Counted from the first letter of the stretch, positions 51,746-60,079 are shown. The stretch is 64,000 nt of DNA from Enterocloster alcoholdehydrogenati (GCF_013282095.1 NZ_BLTJ01000002.1:186001-250000); one strand, 5' to 3'. Notes: generated by a model not told the origin, from the sequence alone. Numbers and translations are program-made.

Positions 51746-52621
51746 ATGGATATAAATTATGAATTATATAAGGTGTTTTATCATGTTGCCGTCACGCTCA
51801 GTTTCTCAGAAGCTTCCAAGCAGCTGTTCATCTCACAGTCTGCAGTGAGCCAGTCCATTAAAGTCCTGGAAAAAAAGCTGAATCAGCCTCTTTTTATACG
51901 CAGCACCAAACGGGTCCAGCTTACGCCGGAGGGAGAGATTCTCTTAAAGCATATCGAACCAGCCATGAACCTGATCCGCAAGGGAGAAAATCAGCTGCTT
52001 GAGGCCCATACCCTGAACGGAGGGCAGCTGCGCATCGGAGCCAGCGACACCATCTGCCGGTATTATCTGGTTACTTATCTGAACCAGTTCCACAAGGCTT
52101 TCCCAAATATCCATATCAAGGTTACGAATCACACCTCGATTGAATGTGCCAAGGCCCTGGAAAACGGCCAGTGCGATTTCATCATCGCCAATTATCCCAA
52201 TTCCGCGCTTACCGGCGGGCTGTGCACCCGGATCATCAACGAGTTTTATGATGTTTTTGTGGCCAGCCGCCAGGCTTTTGACCTGGAGGGAAAGACACTG
52301 ACCCTAAACCAGCTGTTGGACTACCCTATTATGATGCTGGATCGGAAAAGCACCACCAGCGAATTTCTCCATCAGATTTTCCAGAAAAACCGGCTGGATC
52401 TGGTGCCGGAGATCGAGCTTTCCAGCAATGACCTGCTGATTGATCTGGCCAGAATCGGACTTGGCATTGCCTTTGTTCCTGATTTCTGCATCCCGGCCAA
52501 TGATAAAGACTTATTCATCCTGGAGCTGTCTGAGACGCTTCCCAGACGCCAGATGGTAGTGGCTTACAATGAAAGCCTGCCGGTATCCCAGGCAGCCAAG
52601 CACTTTATGGATATGCTGTAA
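51746..52621 (+). CDS. LysR-family transcriptional regulator
   Basis: This 291-residue regulator has an N-terminal winged helix-turn-helix: YKVFYHVAVTLSFSEASKQLF (in part), ISQSAVSQSIKVLEKKLNQPLF and RSTKRVQLTPEGEILL (to about residue 70). The effector domain begins GGQLRIGASDTICRYYLVTYL (about residue 92 onward) and resembles CysL/CbbR-type binding domains. The ligand is unknown. ATG with AAGGAGGACTTAATA. It is divergent from the sigma-like gene, a usual LysR target position, and its last 17 bases overlap the convergent helicase gene. Confidence 0.92.
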   Translation: MDINYELYKVFYHVAVTLSFSEASKQLFISQSAVSQSIKVLEKKLNQPLFIRSTKRVQLTPEGEILLKHIEPAMNLIRKGENQLLEAHTLNGGQLRIGASDTICRYYLVTYLNQFHKAFPNIHIKVTNHTSIECAKALENGQCDFIIANYPNSALTGGLCTRIINEFYDVFVASRQAFDLEGKTLTLNQLLDYPIMMLDRKSTTSEFLHQIFQKNRLDLVPEIELSSNDLLIDLARIGLGIAFVPDFCIPANDKDLFILELSETLPRRQMVVAYNESLPVSQAAKHFMDML

Positions 52622-55064
52622 ATCCCTTTCCCTCCGGGAATTGTCCCCAGAAATCTTCCAAAGCCAGAGATACGTTTCCACGGTCTACCACTGTATAGGT
52701 TCCCCATTCCCTTGGGAAAAGGGCCACATACTCCGACCGCAGGAACCGGTCGTCCAGCAGGGCGATCACTCCTTTGTCATTAACCGTACGGATCACGCGG
52801 CCGGCAGCCTGCATGACTTTATTCATACCGGGATACTGATAGGCATAGTCAAAGCCATTCCCTTCACGCTCATCAAAATACTCTTTTAGGATCTCCTGCT
52901 CCGGGTTTACCTGGGGCAGTCCGGTTCCTACGATCACTGCGCCTATGAGGCGTTCTTCTTTTAAGTCAATCCCTTCCGAAAAAATACCTCCCATCACGCA
53001 GAGAGCCGCAAATGAACGGTTGTGTTCCTCCTCAAACCGGGACAGAAACCCCTCCCGTTCCTCTTCTGTCATACGGCCCGACTGACAGACCCGGTCAAAC
53101 CCCAGAGGCCGCAGCTTTTCCCGCTCCTCTAACACTTTTTCCATCTGTTCCAGAAACTGATAGGAGGGAAAAAACACCATATAGTTTCCTTTTCTGCCTC
53201 GAATGATGGTTTCCAGATAGTCGGCGATCCGCTCATACTGGACTCTTCCCCGCCTGCTGTAACGGCTGCTTACATCCGAAGCCGCCAGCACCAGACGGTT
53301 TTTTTGCGGAAACGGCGATGCAGCATAAACGGCATACGCCTCAGGATCCCCGCTGAGCAGCTCTTTATAATACTTAATGGGAAGAAGGGTAGCTGAGAAG
53401 AACACGGTGCTCTCGCTCTGATCCAGACAGTTTTTGAGGCACTGGGAAGGATCCATGCACATAAGCTTTACCATAAATTTCCCCTCCTCAATCACCCTGG
53501 CATAGATCCGGTAATGATCATCCAGGCGATCGTGGATATTCAGGAAATCGCGAACCTGAAAATAAAGCTCCAGCACCCGATCCCGGTCTGTAAATTCTCC
53601 ATTTTCATTCATAAAGACTTCCAGTTCTCCAAACATCGCCATCAGATCCAGGGCAAGCAGCTTCACATCCCCCAAAAGCTCATAATCCGCCCCAAGTACC
53701 TTCCGGTGGCGGATACCCTCCTCTTCTTTCCCCACGCCGTAGGCCCGTTTCAGTTCCAGCATCCGCCGGTTGCAGCCGTCTAAAAGGGAGAGTACCCTCT
53801 CTGCCCCGGACATACCCTTTAAAATGCGTCTGGCAAGCAGAAGATCCTCCTTGATCAGGGATGCGCTGTACATTTCTCTGGCTCTGGGAACCAGGTTATG
53901 GGCCTCATCCACCAGAAAAAGGTAAGAGCCTGCCGGTTCCCCCTCTGCAAAATACCGCTTCAGACGGACATTAGGGTCAAACACGTAATTATAATCGCAG
54001 ATGATCCCATCAACCCAGCTGCTGATATCCAGGCAGAACTCAAAGGGGCAGACCGAGAATCGCTCTGCGTATTCCAGCACCTTTTCCCGTGTGATCCCTT
54101 CTTCCTCATGGAGAATCTCATAAACCGCGTCATTGACCCGGTCAAAATGTCCTCTGGCTCTGGGGCAGTCCAGTGGATTGCAGCTTGGATGCTCCAGAAT
54201 GCAGAGCTTTTCCTTTGCCGTAATGGTTACAGTATTAAAATACAGATGCCTCCTGCCACGCAGAATCTGGAAGGCTTCCTCTGCCACGCTTCGGGTAATG
54301 GTTCTGGCAGTGAGGTAAAAAAGCTTATCCCCGTATCCCTCCCCCATGGCTTTTAAGCTGGGAAATATGGTAGAGAGGGTCTTTCCTACCCCTGTGGGAG
54401 CCTGGATATAAAGATTTTTCCCCTGGGCAATGGTTCGATACACACAGGCTGCCAGTTCCTTCTGCCCTTTTCGGTACGCATAGGGAAATTCCAGTTCCTT
54501 TAAACACGCCTGCCGGCGCAACCTGTGATGGTATAAATATCTGGCCCATTTCACATATTCGTGGATCAGACCCGAAAACCAGCTTTCCAGCTCCTCTCTT
54601 GTCTTTATCTCCTGAAACCGGCGGATCTCCTCTGTCTCTATATTGCAGTAGGTAAGCTGGATGCCGATGGTTTCCAGCCCATGAGCCGCCGTATACATAT
54701 ATCCATAGCAGAGCGCCTGGGCCAGATGCGCCGGCTCCGGTCTATCCATCCGTTTCAGATCCATGTAAATACATTTGATTTCATCGATCGTCACTCCTGC
54801 TGGCTCTGTGATAATGCCGTCGGCCCGCCCCTCAATCAGAAGCTCAAACTCATCTTCCTTTACCCCGTGTTTCAAAATCACCTCTGCCTGATATCCCGCC
54901 CCCATGCGCCGTTGGATCTTCCGGTGGAGGCGGCTGCCGGCCTGCATGGCCTCCTTCCTGGCTCCCGCCGTTCTCCGGTCGTCCAGATCGCCGGAACGCA
55001 TCACAAATTCCACAAGATTCCGCACCGAGATCCGTACCAGCGACAAAGACTCCTGCTGTGCCAT
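52605..55064 (-). CDS. DinG/XPD-like helicase with N-terminal PD-(D/E)XK nuclease-like domain
   Basis: The 819-residue protein starts with a nuclease-like region: FELLIEGRADGIITEPAGVTIDEIKCIYM contains the pattern D ... (I)DEIK of PD-(D/E)XK nucleases (about residues 72-100, given in part). The superfamily 2 helicase core follows: Walker A YIQAPTGVGKTLSTIFPSL (about residues 225-243), DEAH box FLVDEAHNLVPRAREM, and a late motif VMQAAGRVIRTVNDKG. Four cysteines between motifs Ia and II (CILEHPSCNPLDC, then SVCPFEFC) are the iron-sulfur cluster of XPD/DinG helicases. It starts with ATG after AGGAGGAAAGGG. Predicted to unwind and process DNA or R-loop structures. It overlaps the convergent LysR gene by 17 bases. 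Promoter and possible SOS box are listed separately. Confidence 0.9.
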   Translation of the reverse strand: MAQQESLSLVRISVRNLVEFVMRSGDLDDRRTAGARKEAMQAGSRLHRKIQRRMGAGYQAEVILKHGVKEDEFELLIEGRADGIITEPAGVTIDEIKCIYMDLKRMDRPEPAHLAQALCYGYMYTAAHGLETIGIQLTYCNIETEEIRRFQEIKTREELESWFSGLIHEYVKWARYLYHHRLRRQACLKELEFPYAYRKGQKELAACVYRTIAQGKNLYIQAPTGVGKTLSTIFPSLKAMGEGYGDKLFYLTARTITRSVAEEAFQILRGRRHLYFNTVTITAKEKLCILEHPSCNPLDCPRARGHFDRVNDAVYEILHEEEGITREKVLEYAERFSVCPFEFCLDISSWVDGIICDYNYVFDPNVRLKRYFAEGEPAGSYLFLVDEAHNLVPRAREMYSASLIKEDLLLARRILKGMSGAERVLSLLDGCNRRMLELKRAYGVGKEEEGIRHRKVLGADYELLGDVKLLALDLMAMFGELEVFMNENGEFTDRDRVLELYFQVRDFLNIHDRLDDHYRIYARVIEEGKFMVKLMCMDPSQCLKNCLDQSESTVFFSATLLPIKYYKELLSGDPEAYAVYAASPFPQKNRLVLAASDVSSRYSRRGRVQYERIADYLETIIRGRKGNYMVFFPSYQFLEQMEKVLEEREKLRPLGFDRVCQSGRMTEEEREGFLSRFEEEHNRSFAALCVMGGIFSEGIDLKEERLIGAVIVGTGLPQVNPEQEILKEYFDEREGNGFDYAYQYPGMNKVMQAAGRVIRTVNDKGVIALLDDRFLRSEYVALFPREWGTYTVVDRGNVSLALEDFWGQFPEGKGFTAYP

Positions 55065-55087
55065 CCCTTTCCTCCTGTAACTGCAGA

Positions 55088-55120
55088 TGCACGTGGATCG
55101 TGCACTTTTTTCTAATTATA
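55088..55120 (-). promoter_or_regulatory. Helicase promoter (extended -10) and adjacent palindrome
   Basis: On the minus strand TGGTATAAT (TATAAT at 55115-55120) forms an extended -10 element; no good -35 is present. Just downstream TGCACG-N5-CGTGCA (55088-55104) is a perfect inverted repeat at the transcript start, a plausible operator or 5' hairpin. Confidence 0.55.
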
Positions 55121-55132
55121 CCAGCATACCAC

Positions 55133-55177
55133 AAAAAGAGGCGGATTGCAAACCTATGTTCGCATCCAGCCTCTTAA
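55133..55177 (-). terminator. Terminator of the HPr-like gene, containing a LexA-box-like core
   Basis: AAGAGGC pairs with GCCTCTT and an inner stem GGAT-GCGAAC with GTTTGC-AATCC, then TTTTTG. The apex (55149-55162) reads CGAACATAGGTTTG on the minus strand, one mismatch from the Bacillus-type SOS consensus CGAACRNRYGTTYG. It lies about 30 bases upstream of the helicase -10 box. Confidence 0.65.
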
Positions 55178-55210
55178 GTCGTCTGTTTTCAGTTTTTAAA
55201 ACAGCTTGTT

Positions 55211-55456
55211 TTATGCAACGTTTCTTACAGCTTCCGGTGAGATCGTTTCCAGGTACGCCTCAAACGCCTCATTCCCGCCGTTCATCTGTACAGTCAGAAC
55301 CCTTGCAAGATCCAGGCTTAAAACACCAAGGATGGACTTTGCATCAATCGTAAAACGGTTATAAAATACATCAATATCAAAGTCACACTTGGAAGCCTCC
55401 GCTACAAATCTCTTTGCCTCATCAATAGATGTCAGCATAATTTTCTTTTCTTTCAT
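55211..55456 (-). CDS. HPr-family-like protein without the phosphorylatable histidine
   Basis: This 81-residue protein has the size and strand order of the PTS carrier HPr. DAKSILGVLSLDLARVLTVQM (residues 38-58, in part) matches the HPr regulatory-serine region, with Ser41 at the place of HPr Ser46. The active-site loop near residues 9-16 reads TSIDEAKR, with no histidine, so it cannot accept phosphate from enzyme I. Like Crh of Bacillus it could be phosphorylated at serine and act in catabolite control, or have another role. It follows AAAGGAGTCTTTGAA and has its own promoter (55508-55536). Confidence 0.8.
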   Translation of the reverse strand: MKEKKIMLTSIDEAKRFVAEASKCDFDIDVFYNRFTIDAKSILGVLSLDLARVLTVQMNGGNEAFEAYLETISPEAVRNVA

Positions 55457-55507
55457 TTCAAAGACTCCTTTTGGATATAACAGTGTGGTAATTTTCGTTG
55501 TGGTATA

Positions 55508-55536
55508 TTTATATCACTATTATTCCCGTGTGTCAA
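55508..55536 (-). promoter_or_regulatory. Promoter of the HPr-like gene
   Basis: TTGACA (55531-55536) and TATAAA (55508-55513) on the minus strand have 17 bases between them. The surrounding 289 bases (55457-55745) are AT-rich and contain no other supported gene. Confidence 0.7.
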
Positions 55537-55745
55537 ACTTTGTTTCATTCCCCGTATTTTTTCAAAAGAAGGCTCATTTTTGTAACATATACCTTTTTAT
55601 CTCAAAATACAGTCGTTTTTTTATACAAAAAACAAATATTTTTTCCATTTCTATGGTAAAATATGCTTTGTTCTTATTTAAATACATAATAATACAGGTG
55701 ATTTTTCGTAAGAGTTTTTCAGAAAAAACGCCTCTTTTGCCAGCT

Positions 55746-56186
55746 TTATTTCTTCTCCTGATTGTCCCCTGTCTCCTCTGTTTCCTTCTCCTTCCAGATA
55801 TATCCTCCTGCCGTTTTTTGAGCGCCTGTAACCGCGCAGGAAAGACTTCTTCTGCTGATCCCCAGACTGCGGCTGGCATGGGCAATGGAAATAAATTCGG
55901 CAACAGGTTCACCCTCCAACGTCATCTGAATCAGCGGCCGCTTATCGTGGTAGCCGATCCTGCTGGTCAGATCGACACAGATGGGATCCTTCGGTGCATC
56001 CTCAGGCACTACGCGCCAGAGAAAACCGCCTCCTGTTTTGCGCTCGCCGTGAGCAGCTCTGGCAATGGAACCCAGAGAAATGCCGGTTGCCTCATAAGCC
56101 AGTCGGGAACTTTTATAATCCGCAATATACATCCCGTCACGGGAATACTGACGGTATACATGACCTGCTTTAATTGTACGACTCAT
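55746..56186 (-). CDS. Small protein with two NUMOD1-like repeats
   Basis: This protein of 146 residues consists of two related units. Unit 1 (about residues 10-58) runs YRQYSRDGMYIADYKSSRLA ... ISLGSIARAAHGERKTGGGFLW; unit 2 (about 84-134) runs IQMTLEGEPVAEFISIAHAS ... ISRRSLSCAVTGAQKTAGGYIW. The pattern (target phrase, S-x-x-x-A helix, G-I-S-x-x-x-I helix, G-x-x-K-T-x-G-G-[FY]-x-W) is that of NUMOD1, a DNA-binding helix-turn-helix module from homing endonucleases. No nuclease domain is present. The ATG at 56186 is chosen; the frame extends to 56225, but the strong -10 at 56224-56229 excludes that. Function unknown; a DNA-binding protein is plausible. It has its own promoter. Confidence 0.7.
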   Translation of the reverse strand: MSRTIKAGHVYRQYSRDGMYIADYKSSRLAYEATGISLGSIARAAHGERKTGGGFLWRVVPEDAPKDPICVDLTSRIGYHDKRPLIQMTLEGEPVAEFISIAHASRSLGISRRSLSCAVTGAQKTAGGYIWKEKETEETGDNQEKK

Positions 56187-56223
56187 CTGTAACTTCACCC
56201 TTCCTTTTTGTGTTGTTGTAGTC

Positions 56224-56252
56224 ATTATAACAACTATTATCTGTTTTGTCTA
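56224..56252 (-). promoter_or_regulatory. Promoter of the NUMOD1-like gene
   Basis: TAGACA (56247-56252) and TATAAT (56224-56229) are 17 bases apart on the minus strand, giving a short leader of about 30 bases. Confidence 0.65.
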
Positions 56253-56334
56253 TACAACATAATGTGTGTATATTTTGCCTGACATTGGGTGTACACAGAC
56301 CGGAAAACAGGCCGGATATCCGGAATGTCAGGGT

Positions 56335-57615
56335 CTATTCTTCTATCGCCCGAATCCCTGAAGGAACCGGAGTCACAGCATCCTCCCCGCAGGCGGCCGC
56401 CTGCAGGGCTGCCGTATCAGAGAGGCTCTCCTGTTCCCCGGATGCAGCCGTCAAATCAGCCAGAGCGGATCCTCCTCTTTCCTGAACGGAAACAGGCCGG
56501 CAGGAAATACCATTGATCTCCACGTGCTCATTGATAGCGATCACGATACAGGGCCGCCCCTCGATCATCCGGTTTTCCACCAGATATGTCTTATCCGGCG
56601 CTACCTTGATCGTCACATCCGGGGTTTTGATCTCAAAGCTCTTTGTATTTACCACATTGGCAGCCACAAAACTGGTATTGGGCGTATTTTCCACATCCTT
56701 ATACCGTTCTTCAAACTCCTGAAGCTTCTCCGGGGTGGCTCCGTTATTTTCCAGCAGCTTCTTCACCTGGTATTTGTCCAGAGTAAGAGGCACCGGCTCG
56801 TCCTTTGTCTCCTCCACCAGTTCGCTTAAATTTTCGTGAATGTTTTTTACTGTTTCAAAGTCGCAGTTTTCCCCCAGAGTCTCTTCTACAATGGCCTGGA
56901 AGGTTTCTTTCTGGCTTTTGGCAGACATGGGAATCTGGCAGCCTAAGACCTCGTCAATCAGACCGTCGGGCAGCTGCTCCGGGTTCTTTGCATAAAAGAG
57001 CAGGCTGTGGATATCTGTGTTCCGATCGTTAAAGGCCGGGAAGATGAAACTGTTTACGGGAGCTTCCACCAGCCAGTCCCTTGTACGGTTCTCGATCACA
57101 TTTGTCATGGAGTTATAGCACAGGCCGGCCTTTGACAGCTTCACCGGACAGATGGTGCACTGGATAAACTCATAGACATAATCGGAGGCGTCAAACATCT
57201 CCGAGCCGTCCGTGGCCTTGGCGGGAATATCATAAGCACAGTGGATCAGGATAATGTAATAATTTTCGCCGTAGTCAAAATGGGCAATGATCTTATCGTA
57301 AAATTCCTCAATCAGTCCTTCGTCCTTAAGCTCGCTGTCTCTGAGTTTTAAAAGGAAGTTCTGAGCGCCTCCCTCCTCTTCTGTATGTAAGGGAAACTCC
57401 ATATTTAAAAGATTCTTTCCAACCGTCCCGGACAGACCGTTTCTGAAAATGGTAAAATACTTAAAGGCCTCTTCTTCCGGCAGAGATAAAAATGCCTCTT
57501 TTAATTCTGTTTTCTTGTTCTTCTCAGCATCCACATAGCAGCCGCAGATCCGGCTGATGGCGCAGTTGGCGGGAGTAAAAAGCTTTTTGATCTCATTACA
57601 CTCTTTTTTATTCAT
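56335..57615 (-). CDS. DUF4317 family protein
   Basis: This 426-residue conserved protein of unknown function is found mainly in Clostridia. It begins MNKKECNEIKKLFTPANCAI, followed by CGCYVDAEKNKK, and contains YYIILIHCAYDIPAKATDGSE (in part, about 118-138) and IQCTICPVKLSKAGLCYN. There is no signal peptide, membrane segment or recognised catalytic motif. Cysteines occur in pairs (ISRICGC, QCTIC). The C-terminal 45 residues are low in conservation. It is monocistronic with its own promoter at 57648-57676 and AGGAGAG before the ATG. Confidence 0.88.
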   Translation of the reverse strand: MNKKECNEIKKLFTPANCAISRICGCYVDAEKNKKTELKEAFLSLPEEEAFKYFTIFRNGLSGTVGKNLLNMEFPLHTEEEGGAQNFLLKLRDSELKDEGLIEEFYDKIIAHFDYGENYYIILIHCAYDIPAKATDGSEMFDASDYVYEFIQCTICPVKLSKAGLCYNSMTNVIENRTRDWLVEAPVNSFIFPAFNDRNTDIHSLLFYAKNPEQLPDGLIDEVLGCQIPMSAKSQKETFQAIVEETLGENCDFETVKNIHENLSELVEETKDEPVPLTLDKYQVKKLLENNGATPEKLQEFEERYKDVENTPNTSFVAANVVNTKSFEIKTPDVTIKVAPDKTYLVENRMIEGRPCIVIAINEHVEINGISCRPVSVQERGGSALADLTAASGEQESLSDTAALQAAACGEDAVTPVPSGIRAIEE

Positions 57616-57647
57616 GTTTTTAAGACTCTCCTGTTGTGATTGTATTT

Positions 57648-57676
57648 ATAGTAGAACAGAACGGGCGGGAAGTCAA
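57648..57676 (-). promoter_or_regulatory. Promoter of the DUF4317 gene
   Basis: TTGACT (57671-57676) and TACTAT (57648-57653) have a 17-base spacer on the minus strand, about 40 bases ahead of the ATG. Confidence 0.65.
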
Positions 57677-57778
57677 GAGCACCGGCCCGAATGCTGGCGA
57701 GACTTTTTTAAGCGCGCCGACCATCCCAAACAGACACGCTAAGGAATGGCTGATGCTCCCAACGGGCTGACATACAAC

Positions 57779-57815
57779 AAAAAGCCGGAACACTGTCTGA
57801 AGTATTCCGGCTTTT
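57779..57815 (-). terminator. Terminator of the tRNA-Trp transcript
   Basis: AAAAGCCGGAATAC and GTGTTCCGGCTTTTT form a strong hairpin with a T-run on the minus strand, 33 bases past the tRNA 3' end. Confidence 0.8.
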
Positions 57816-57848
57816 CTGCGGGTTGGGCTATTCGTTAAAATAGTCAAC

Positions 57849-57918
57849 AGGGGAAGAGGGGCTCGAACCCCCATCTACGGTTTTGGAGACCGCTGCTCTA
57901 CCATTGAACTATTCCCCT
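57849..57918 (-). tRNA. trnW: tRNA-Trp (anticodon CCA)
   Basis: Read on the minus strand, the 70-base gene folds into a full cloverleaf: acceptor AGGGGAA/TTCCCCT, D arm GTTC-AATGGTA-GAGC, anticodon loop CTCCAAA with CCA, and T arm with TTCGAGC. The CCA tail is not encoded. Promoter and terminator flank it directly. Confidence 0.97.
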
Positions 57919-57957
57919 ATTTAGCTGTTTGTCTTGCTGTTCTCTCGAACCTCAGTT

Positions 57958-57986
57958 ATAATACCATAGCCGTCAGAAAGTGTCAA
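57958..57986 (-). promoter_or_regulatory. Promoter of tRNA-Trp
   Basis: TTGACA (57981-57986) and TATTAT (57958-57963) are 17 bases apart on the minus strand, starting transcription about 32 bases before the tRNA. Confidence 0.8.
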
Positions 57987-58114
57987 CTGTTTTTTTAAAG
58001 TTTTTTAAACTATTTTTGGAAGGGCCGCAAATCGTTTAAATCTCTCCTTTTTCGTCGGCTATTAGAGGGAGCCGGTTCGGTTTTCCTCCCCGCTCCCGTT
58101 TATGCTGCAGATAT

Positions 58115-59503
58115 TTACAGCAGTCCAATGGCTTCCCGCACATTAGATACCCCAATCATGCGCAGCCCCTTTACAGGTTTCATCTTATCCAGACATACCT
58201 TTGGCAGCACGCAGGCGGTAAAGCCCATCCTGGCGGCTTCCGCCGCCCGTTTATCCGCCTGGGAAACGGCGCGTACCTCGCCGGAAAGCCCTACCTCTCC
58301 GAATATAAGCATCCCCGGATCTACAGGCCTGTCCTTATAGCTGGACATCAATGCCATAACAATAGCCAGATCCAGAGCCGGCTCATTCATACGCATACCG
58401 CCTGCGATATTTACATAGGCATCCAGCCGGGACATCTCATAGCGGCAGCGCTTTTCCAGCACTGCCATCAAAAGATTTACCCGGTTATAGTCTGTCCCGG
58501 CAGCAGTGCGTCTGGGCATACCAAAGTTTGTTTCTGCCACCAGGGCCTGAACCTCCAAAAGGATGGGGCGGCTTCCCTCCAGGGAACAGGATACCACTGC
58601 CCCGGAGGCATTTTCCGGGCGGCCGTCCAGCATATATTCGGAAGGGTTTTCTACCTCTGCCAGCCCTTCCTCCCGCATTTCAAAGACGCCGATCTCATTG
58701 GTGGAGCCGAAACGGTTCTTTACGCTTCTTAAAATGCGGTAAACGGCATTTCTGTCTCCCTCAAAGTAAAGCACCGTATCCACCATATGCTCCAGAACTC
58801 TGGGGCCTGCTACCACACCTTCCTTTGTCACATGACCCACCACAAAAATGGCAATTCCCCTGCTTTTGGCAATCTGCATCAGAAGCCCTGTGGACTCTCT
58901 TACCTGGCTTACGCTGCCAGGCGCGGATGAGATCTCCTCCCGATACATCGTCTGGATGGAGTCAATAACCGCAATCTGAGGTTCTTCCGCCCCGATCGCC
59001 TGCTCGATGCGGTCTAAATTCGTCTCACATAAGAAACGCAGATCCCCTGTTACCTCTCCGATCCGGCTGGCCCGCATCTTGATCTGTTTTAGAGATTCCT
59101 CCCCGGAAATATAGAGAACCCGACGCCCGTCTGCTGCCAGGCGGCGGCAGACCTGCAGCAAAAGGGTAGATTTTCCGATTCCGGGATCGCCTCCCACCAG
59201 CACCAGGGACCCAGACACAATGCCGTCTCCCAGCACACGGTCCAGCTCATTAAAACCGGTAGGAATCCTGTCCTCTTTCTCCAGGCGGATCTCCGACAAA
59301 AGAGAGGCCCTGGCCGCTCTGCCGGATGCGCCCAGGCCTCCCGCCGTCTGACGGCCCGACGGGCTGACAGCGCCAGACGTCTTTGATACCGGTTCTTCTA
59401 CCATGGAATTCCAGGCCTTGCAGGCCGGGCACTGGCCCATCCACTTTGAGGACTCATATCCGCATTCCCTGCAGAAAAACGCCGTTGTTTTTGCTCTTGC
59501 CAT
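58115..59503 (-). CDS. radA: DNA repair protein RadA
   Basis: This 462-residue RecA-like ATPase promotes branch migration in recombination. It has an N-terminal zinc finger (FFCRECGYESSKWMGQCPAC, about residues 9-28), Walker A in LVGGDPGIGKSTLLLQV (about residues 94-110), and a RadA-specific block KNRFGSTNEIGVFEM (about residues 252-266) before the Lon-protease-like C-terminal domain (ALDLAIVMALMSSYKDRP). The ATG at 59503 follows AAGGAAGGATAAGCC; a longer frame to 59524 lacks similarity. radA near clpC is the usual Firmicute context, but disA is not next to it here. Confidence 0.96.
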   Translation of the reverse strand: MARAKTTAFFCRECGYESSKWMGQCPACKAWNSMVEEPVSKTSGAVSPSGRQTAGGLGASGRAARASLLSEIRLEKEDRIPTGFNELDRVLGDGIVSGSLVLVGGDPGIGKSTLLLQVCRRLAADGRRVLYISGEESLKQIKMRASRIGEVTGDLRFLCETNLDRIEQAIGAEEPQIAVIDSIQTMYREEISSAPGSVSQVRESTGLLMQIAKSRGIAIFVVGHVTKEGVVAGPRVLEHMVDTVLYFEGDRNAVYRILRSVKNRFGSTNEIGVFEMREEGLAEVENPSEYMLDGRPENASGAVVSCSLEGSRPILLEVQALVAETNFGMPRRTAAGTDYNRVNLLMAVLEKRCRYEMSRLDAYVNIAGGMRMNEPALDLAIVMALMSSYKDRPVDPGMLIFGEVGLSGEVRAVSQADKRAAEAARMGFTACVLPKVCLDKMKPVKGLRMIGVSNVREAIGLL

Positions 59504-59563
59504 TGGCTTATCCTTCCTTTCCATCCCCTGTATATCCTGTTTTCCAAATATGCAGCAGACCGC

Positions 59564-59590
59564 AAAAAGGGCCGCCTTTATGGCGGCCCC
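59564..59590 (-). terminator. Terminator upstream of radA
   Basis: GGGGCCGCC pairs with GGCGGCCC around ATAAA on the minus strand, followed by TTTTTG. It lies after the small unknown gene and before radA, so radA probably has its own start or depends on read-through. Confidence 0.75.
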
Positions 59591-59662
59591 ATAATCCGTC
59601 TGCAGAATATACAGCCAGGAACTTTTATGGTCTGCTTTTACTTATAAAGCGCGTTGTTCCCC

Positions 59663-60079
59663 TTATACTCTCTTTACTGCCTTTACTGTTACAGCCGTGC
59701 CTTCCTCCAGCTCTACGCTGATGCTTAGCTTTCCGCTCATGTTGGTTTTCATGCTGCCCACTGCCGCGCCGTCTACATATACCTCATAATCGGTATCATC
59801 CTCCAGCTGTACGGTGATCTGGGCATCCTTTGCACCCTCTACCAGAAATTCCACGCCTTCATCGGACACCTTAAAATGCTCTGCCACCGTACCCGGCACA
59901 GACTCATACACAAACATATCATTGCGCTCCAGCTTTGTGATCCCATAAAAGGTCTTTACCTTATAGATATCTCCCTCATATTCAAAATCAGACTTCTTTG
60001 CCTTCTGTCCTAATGTGTAATTTCCAAAACTGATGGTGCCATCCTGCTCTGCGCGGATCAGCTCTTCAACAACCGGCAT
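59663..60079 (-). CDS. Small conserved protein between clpC and radA (often labelled endosialidase)
   Basis: This 138-residue protein starts MPVVEELIRAEQDGTISFGN after AGGAGGATAAGAAG. It is mostly beta-strand and acidic: YKVKTFYGITKLERNDMFVY, SVPGTVAEHFKVSDEGVEFLVEG (in part) and a C-terminal SGKLSISVELEEGTAVTVKA. Relatives in Lachnospiraceae are sometimes named endosialidase, but no sialidase catalytic motif (such as Asp boxes) is visible and it is far too short, so that name is probably wrong. No signal peptide. It follows clpC by 190 bases, and a strong terminator ends it. Function unknown; a small structural or adaptor protein is possible. Confidence 0.72.
   Translation of the reverse strand: MPVVEELIRAEQDGTISFGNYTLGQKAKKSDFEYEGDIYKVKTFYGITKLERNDMFVYESVPGTVAEHFKVSDEGVEFLVEGAKDAQITVQLEDDTDYEVYVDGAAVGSMKTNMSGKLSISVELEEGTAVTVKAVKRV

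Noticed and set aside
55574-55745. Short 37-codon minus-strand frame (MYLNKNKAYF...) downstream of the NUMOD1-like gene
   Set aside because: No ribosome site, extreme AT content and no similarity; treated as non-coding.
55389-56192. Plus-strand open frame of 267 codons across the HPr-like and NUMOD1-like region
   Set aside because: It includes a very AT-rich non-coding stretch and overlaps two minus-strand genes that have promoters and motifs of their own.
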